Below, piece by piece: positions 59,470-64,000 of a stretch of DNA of 64,000 nucleotides. Every line of letters begins with the position of its first letter. Within the stretch, counting starts at the first letter, position 1. This stretch comes from Ilyonectria destructans. Taxonomy: Eukaryota; Ascomycota; Sordariomycetes; Hypocreales; Nectriaceae. The position numbers were made by a program, and so were the translations under genes. The DNA lies in NCBI GenBank assembly GCA_020740775.1, contig JAHEWK010000003.1:2294001-2358000 (forward strand), given 5' to 3'. Under the pieces are notes generated by a model. That model ran no database searches, was not told the origin of the DNA, and saw only the letters and a list, made by a program, of their open reading frames with translations.

Positions 59470-60725
59470 GTATGCAGACATACATGGCAGTATTCGTACA
59501 CGGACTTGTTTGCTCCTCTTTTCTTACTCTAGAACGAAACGATTTTTTTTCTTTCACCTGCATTTCGCTTTTCCGTTTACCGATGCAGCCACCTTTGCCG
59601 TGCCTCTCTGCACCATGTACGCTTAGACTTAACCCGCCCGTCCTTGTCCCTGGCCGGCCCTCGACGAGGCCGGGGCCGGGGCCCGGACTTTGAGGTGCTC
59701 TCGACCTCTCGGGCGGCCCGGGGGGGAGTCTCCTCATCGAGATGTATAGTCCGCCTGAGTCTAGTTGTCGTGGGCCTTTGGCGTCCGGGTCTCCCTGCCG
59801 CCGCCATTTCTGCCGGACACTATTACTAGAACATGCAATGCAGTCTAAAGTCTTTGGGCTTCCTATGCCTGCTGCCCCTACTAGGCGCTCCATACTATCC
59901 ATTCGGACCCGGACCCGACGCACTCAGTCTCCGCGTTTCCGCGTCTGGTATTATTGTCTCATTGCCACTCCCTACCCAAGGCACTCACCGAGTCCCACAA
60001 CTCACACGCCCAGCTAAGCATCGTGCACGTACTGTACTTGTAAAGAATTACGGATGTCAATTGCTGCCAATTAGGTAGGTATCCTATCCCTTCCCGCCTC
60101 GCTCACACATTTCATCCCATTCCTTTACACCGCCAGTCTCGGTTCCGCGAGGTAGCCAGACTCCTTCGTATTCTGTTTGTTCATCCAACTTCTTCCTTGT
60201 TGCCGTTCCTGTCCCTGTTCTTCTTCGCAATAAACAAAAAAAGCAAAAATGAATCCGAAGACCCGTGGGCCGGACGTCGTCGTCCATTCCACAACGCCAC
60301 CTCCATCTCGTCTTCGCCTCTCTCCCTGCTCTGCTGCTGGTCCCGTCATGCCAAGTCCCGGCCATGTTTGCGGTATTGCTTTTCCGCCATGTAGCTGGCA
60401 TGCAACTGTTCCATCCCCACCCGCTCAACTCGTTTGTTGTTGGAGTTGCGAGCTTGCTTCCTATTTCCACCCCATCGTCGTAGCCCAAGAAACCAAAAGT
60501 CTATTACAAAAATATTTCCCAAACAAAACCCCGTCTTTAGGTAAACGCCGGTCCCAATGCCTCGTCGCTGTCATTTTAAGGGGGTATTATCGACGAGAGC
60601 GGTCCTCTCTCTTTCCCGCCCCATCCCAAAAAGAAATGTCGCGTGTAATTGAATTTGTCGTCTCATCCCGTCGCAAGTCGAAACGCTCAAACGCCGGAAA
60701 AATGCGGTACACCCGGTTTGCTCCT

Positions 60726-62715
60726 TTAGACCCTGTCGTCGTCGCCGTCGTAGTCAGTGAAAAGACCCTCGTCCAGGAGCGGGTCCTCCTCCTCTGGCAC
60801 CACCACGTCGTGGTAGCCTCCACCCTCGGTGATTTGAGAGCTCAGGTAAGCGCCCGCGATAGTAATAAGCCCACTGAACCACCAAGCCAGCCCGGAATAT
60901 CCAGTCTGTAGACCCAGGGAGTACAGGAGTCCGGACAGTGTCGGCCCCAGTGCACGGCACAAGCTCGCAGTTGACGCCGCAATGCCATTGATCGTTCCCA
61001 GGACTTGCTTCGAAGGGGCCGAGTTCGCCAACAGGATCGCATTGCTGGGGTAGGCCATGGTCGAGAATGTGCACTTCCAAATGACAAGCAGGTAGATGGC
61101 TGGCATTCTCATCGTCTCGGGGAGCAACACCAGGTAAGGGGTGACGAGGTACAGCGCGAAGTACGAAAAGGCGAGCATTCGGAACAATCGAAGCGAACCC
61201 AGTCGTCGGGTAACCGGCGGGACGATCAGGTAGTTGGAAAGCAGGGAGTAGACGCCCTGCACCGACATGATGACACCAATCGTCTTCGTCTCCAGGCCAA
61301 ATCCGTCAGTGAACCTGAAAGGCAGCTCCAGGATCGGGTGTTCGGGTCGCGAGGTGCTGAGGAAGACGGGAAACAGCTGATCAAAAGTCATGGTGTGGCT
61401 AAAAGCACGCATTAGCAGGGCGCCAAGAGCCAATGGAGCCGGGGCTCACTTACAAAGCCAAGATGCCGTATGACATGATGTTCGTGATGACCGGCTTGGT
61501 AAAAATCCTTTGTTTCCGTTCCTGCTGGACAATCGGCGAGGCCGGCTCGAGCGGGGCACTTTCGAGAGACCTAGTGTCGGCTTGGGGAGACAGCCGGGGT
61601 GAGTTTTCCTGGCTCTGGTAGGCGGGGAGCGCCTCGTCGTCATCCGAGTTCGTCGAAGACACACGCGATGGTGCGTTGCTCATGTATCCAATCCGCGGCT
61701 CGCCATCCAGAAGGGCCTGCTTTTCGGGGCCTCGCTTTCGTCCGTTGCACTTGGTAACTCCACCGAACAGTTGGGCTAGGTAGTCACCCATCTCGCGGCC
61801 ACGGTCTCGCTGCGACTTCTTGTCTGCGTGGGTTTCATCGAGGAAGAGAAGACCAATGATGACTCCAACGAAAACAGTAGCGGCGCTGAAAAGGTTAGGG
61901 AGGAGGTAGGGGTATTTGTCCCAGATGGTGCCACGGGCGAAGATCTCGGGGTAGCTGATGCAGGGTCTCGCCAGAGCTCCTCCGATCATGGGGCCAATGA
62001 TGGATCTGCGCAATTCGGTCAGCGCCAATGCAATGCCAATTGGATTTCCATAACTTACCCAATACACCACACCATTGGCATGATAGTATAAGCGCGAGCT
62101 GTTCACCGTCAGTATTGCATTTCCTTCATCATTCCAGGGCAAAACCCACGTTGTTGTTCCTTGACAGTTACAAGTTCGGCCACGGTCGTTTGCAGCACTC
62201 CGATGTTTCTAGACCCTGGTCAGTCTCGAGTTCACGGAACCTGCTCAAACAATGTGCCATACCCATTGAGAAGGCCTCCCAGCGCACGGGCAAAGAGAGC
62301 CACAGGCAGATTGGGGGCGAACCCGAAAGCAAGGACGCTCAGGGCAGTGCCGATCAAGCCAGTCAGAAGTACAGGTTTCCGTCCAATCTTGTCACTCAGT
62401 CGTCCCCAAAGGACTCCAGTCGAGAACTCGGCCAGAGTGAAAGCTGAGGTGACCATGCCAGCGTAGACAGCGATCTTGTTGGTGTCGTCGGTAATGTTGA
62501 AATCCTCAATCATGTAGTAGATGTAGGGGAAAATCGACATGAATGCAATCGGTTCGCATATCCGGCAGCAGGCTACACCAGTCAGTCGTGGAGTCCCCGT
62601 GAGGGCGGGAGGGTGACATCATACCGAGGACAAACATTTGCTTGGCCGGGAACGGGGGAGCACTTCGGCCACCATCGCTGCGGTTGGCCGCTCCAAGGCG
62701 ACGACTCCTCCCCAT
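60726..62715 (-). CDS. major facilitator superfamily transporter (ZIFL/YCR023C-like)
   Basis: Twelve-helix membrane carrier, substrate unknown. Six exons: 62625-62715, 62263-62572, 62150-62208, 62059-62098, 61454-62005 and 60726-61398 (574 aa), all joins in phase. Introns are 51-55 nt; intron 3 uses the weaker donor GTGGGT. After a short polar N-terminus, helix 1 starts at MFVLACCRICEPIAFMSIF. The loop 2-3 motif is WGRLSDKIGRKPV; the second half carries NYLIVPPVTRRLGSL and APSKQVLGTINGIAAS. A long Ser/Glu-rich cytosolic loop joins the halves (about 270-350). The C-terminus is acidic (PEEEDPLLDEGLFTDYDGDDD). The pattern resembles zinc-induced-facilitator-like and yeast YCR023C proteins. The substrate should not be inferred from that name. 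Confidence 0.92.
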
Positions 62716-63126
62716 GTTTGCTGCTTCACTCGGCCTAGCACAACTCTGGTCGTCTGATAATGGCCCGTGTCAAGGCCAGGTGGTGGAACTGCTGCGGTTC
62801 AAAGACGGTATCGTGTAGCACAGTCAATCCCCAAGGAATTCGAATCGGTCCGAGGTGCGGTTGGATATGGAAACGGGCTCTGTCGTAAAGATGATGCCCG
62901 CGAAGGTGGTGGGCGCGGTGTAGGTTGGGTGGTGGTAAGTTGAGGTAATGTGCCAGGTAAAATCAAAATGGTGCCAACAACGAAGTAAGGAAGGGGTATA
63001 TAGGCACAGGTGGCGGAGGAAGACAAGACACTAATGGGAGTAGAAGGATCACAGAAGGGAAAGAGAAGATTCACGACGGGGAGTGGATACACTTATAAGA
63101 GAGAGAGGGTCGGAGTGGGAGTGTGC

Positions 63127-63159
63127 AAGGAGTGTGTAAGGAGTGTGTAAGGAGTGCGT
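63127..63159. repeat. 11-bp tandem repeat x3
   Basis: Three copies of AAGGAGTGTGT, the last with one C for T. Noncoding, about 410 bp upstream of the MFS start. Confidence 0.85.
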
Positions 63160-63481
63160 AGCGACACCCCTCGGGCTGGGGTACAGGTGGGCTTTGGCCA
63201 TCTCGGAGCAAATTAGACCCAAGATTGGAACGGGCGGTGACATGAGGACAAGAGGGCAAATCTCCTGTCCAACAAAAGGCAATGCGGCGAGCGGCGAACG
63301 GCTCCAACTCTCGGGGCAGCCAGCATGACACTGGGCGGTGGGGGCGTCTGGAAGGGCGCCGGAACAGACCAGAGACCAGAGACCAGGCCAGAGAGACAGC
63401 AGGCGGGACCCCGGTTGACAGGGCGGACTGGCCTTGCAGCGCGCAGGCTTGCAGGCTTGCAGCAGGACCATCGGTCGGGTC

Positions 63482-63526
63482 GACTGGGTTGACTGGATTG
63501 ACTGGGTTGACTGGGTCGCTGGGTCC
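63482..63526. repeat. 9-bp minisatellite GACTGGGTT x5
   Basis: Five 9-bp units with drift (GACTGGGTT, GACTGGATT, GACTGGGTC, GCTGGGTCC). It is the origin of an Asn-Pro-Val-like repeat in a minus-strand frame that I do not regard as coding. Confidence 0.85.
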
Positions 63527-63799
63527 TTCTGGGTCTCCGGGTCGTGTCTCTCGCTCTGGGGCCCTAGAGACCTTGGATCCACGGCCGGCGGTCCAAGGGT
63601 GTCCGTGTCCGTGTGGCCGTGTGGCATGGGAATGGGGCTCCGGCTCTCTGACTCCCAAGTACCTCGCATGTACCCAGCAAGGAAGCAAGGGTGGGCGCGT
63701 TGAGACTTACATGGGGAGATGGGGGGCGCGAGAGGCGAGCAGGGGGGCGTGCTCTGGCCGGTTCGAACGAGGCGGACGGCGGACGGGGACGTGTGCCGA

Positions 63800-63835
63800 G
63801 CGACGCCAGCGACGCCAGCGACACCAGCGACACCA
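63800..63835. repeat. 9-bp minisatellite GCGACGCCA/GCGACACCA x4
   Basis: Two GCGACGCCA units followed by two GCGACACCA. Noncoding. Again two-plus-two, like 45941-45976. Confidence 0.85.
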
Positions 63836-64000
63836 GCAAAACGCCATGGACTGACGGCCAGGCTCGAGCTTAATTATTGGGCGCGCCATCTGGAGCCGAC
63901 AGGGGCGCTAACTGTCTACCCCGGCATTCCCGTCGCGTGGCTCACGAAACAAGCTCGTGCTGCTGGCGACGTTGGACCCGACGGACGAGGGAGGGGAGAG

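Larger units (their letters stand above)
56091..60725. other. 4.6-kb repeat-rich noncoding stretch
   Basis: The region upstream of the second Zn2Cys6 gene and beyond the MFS stop. It carries short tandem repeats (56852-56872, 57116-57148), a poly-C run (58223-58240), (CAG)7 (58567-58587) and poly-A (59102-59117). Overlapping frames encode low-complexity peptides. One possible orphan exon is listed at 59351. Confidence 0.5.
62716..64000. other. noncoding tail upstream of the MFS gene
   Basis: Upstream region of the MFS transporter with minisatellites at 63127, 63482 and 63800. Frames of about 200 codons on the minus strand are created by repeats and GC bias and lack domains. A gene entering from the right edge cannot be excluded. 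Confidence 0.5.

Noticed and set aside
63049..63688. two minus-strand frames of about 205 residues
   Set aside because: Overlapping frames built from a 9-bp repeat and GC bias; no ATG with plausible context in one of them and no domain.

Overview
The window is nuclear DNA from a filamentous ascomycete (Pezizomycotina, most likely Sordariomycetes). The evidence is short spliceosomal introns (about 48-170 nt, with GTAAGT/GTATGT-type donors and CTRAY-like branch sites), pyrimidine-rich leaders, two Zn(II)2Cys6 transcription factors, and single-copy fungal genes with diagnostic motifs. I see no bacterial operons, rRNA, convincing tRNA, CRISPR array or intact transposon. Sixteen protein-coding genes could be modelled, most with phase-consistent exon joins read directly from the sequence.

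Layout, left to right: 1-2.9 kb noncoding; DDI1 (+, 2945-4370) convergent with RRP8 (-, 4692-6176); a 6.45-kb noncoding stretch that ends as the long leader of a Zn2Cys6 factor (+, 12628-15685); proteasome alpha-5 PUP2 (-, 15963-16869), divergent from gamma-tubulin complex component GCP2/SPC97 (+, 17749-20644); a RAD5/HLTF-like SNF2-RING ATPase (-, 21247-24744), divergent from SRP68 (+, 26412-28379); a small single-pass membrane protein (+, 28788-29345); mitochondrial Hsp70 SSC1 (-, 29859-31999); an intronless 711-aa fungal protein of unknown function (+, 33116-35251); a WD40-like protein (+, 36480-38700) convergent with an L-2-hydroxyglutarate dehydrogenase (-, 38956-40367); a coiled-coil/disordered protein (-, 40856-41906); a 6.1-kb noncoding stretch; a PH-domain protein (+, 47987-50470); a single-pass membrane protein with pentapeptide repeats (+, 51461-52219); a second Zn2Cys6 factor (-, 52938-56090); a 4.6-kb repeat-rich noncoding stretch with one orphan exon candidate (59351); an MFS transporter (-, 60726-62715); and a noncoding tail with minisatellites.

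There is no sign of a biosynthetic cluster. Most genes are housekeeping and do not form a pathway, although four concern proteostasis or protein targeting (DDI1, PUP2, SSC1, SRP68). The long noncoding stretches lie upstream of regulatory genes (both Zn2Cys6 factors and the PH protein), whereas convergent 3' ends lie 250-720 bp apart.

The most notable observations are: an intron that splits the ATG of DDI1 (AT|G); a GC-AG intron in the proteasome subunit gene; a 13-nt coding first exon in the SNF2 gene; a start-stop upstream ORF before the first Zn2Cys6 factor; apparent over-representation of the palindrome AGGTACCT in noncoding DNA; and two diverged copies of a possible decayed repeat at 6.8 kb and 44.5 kb. 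All family calls rest on reading motifs; no database search was run.
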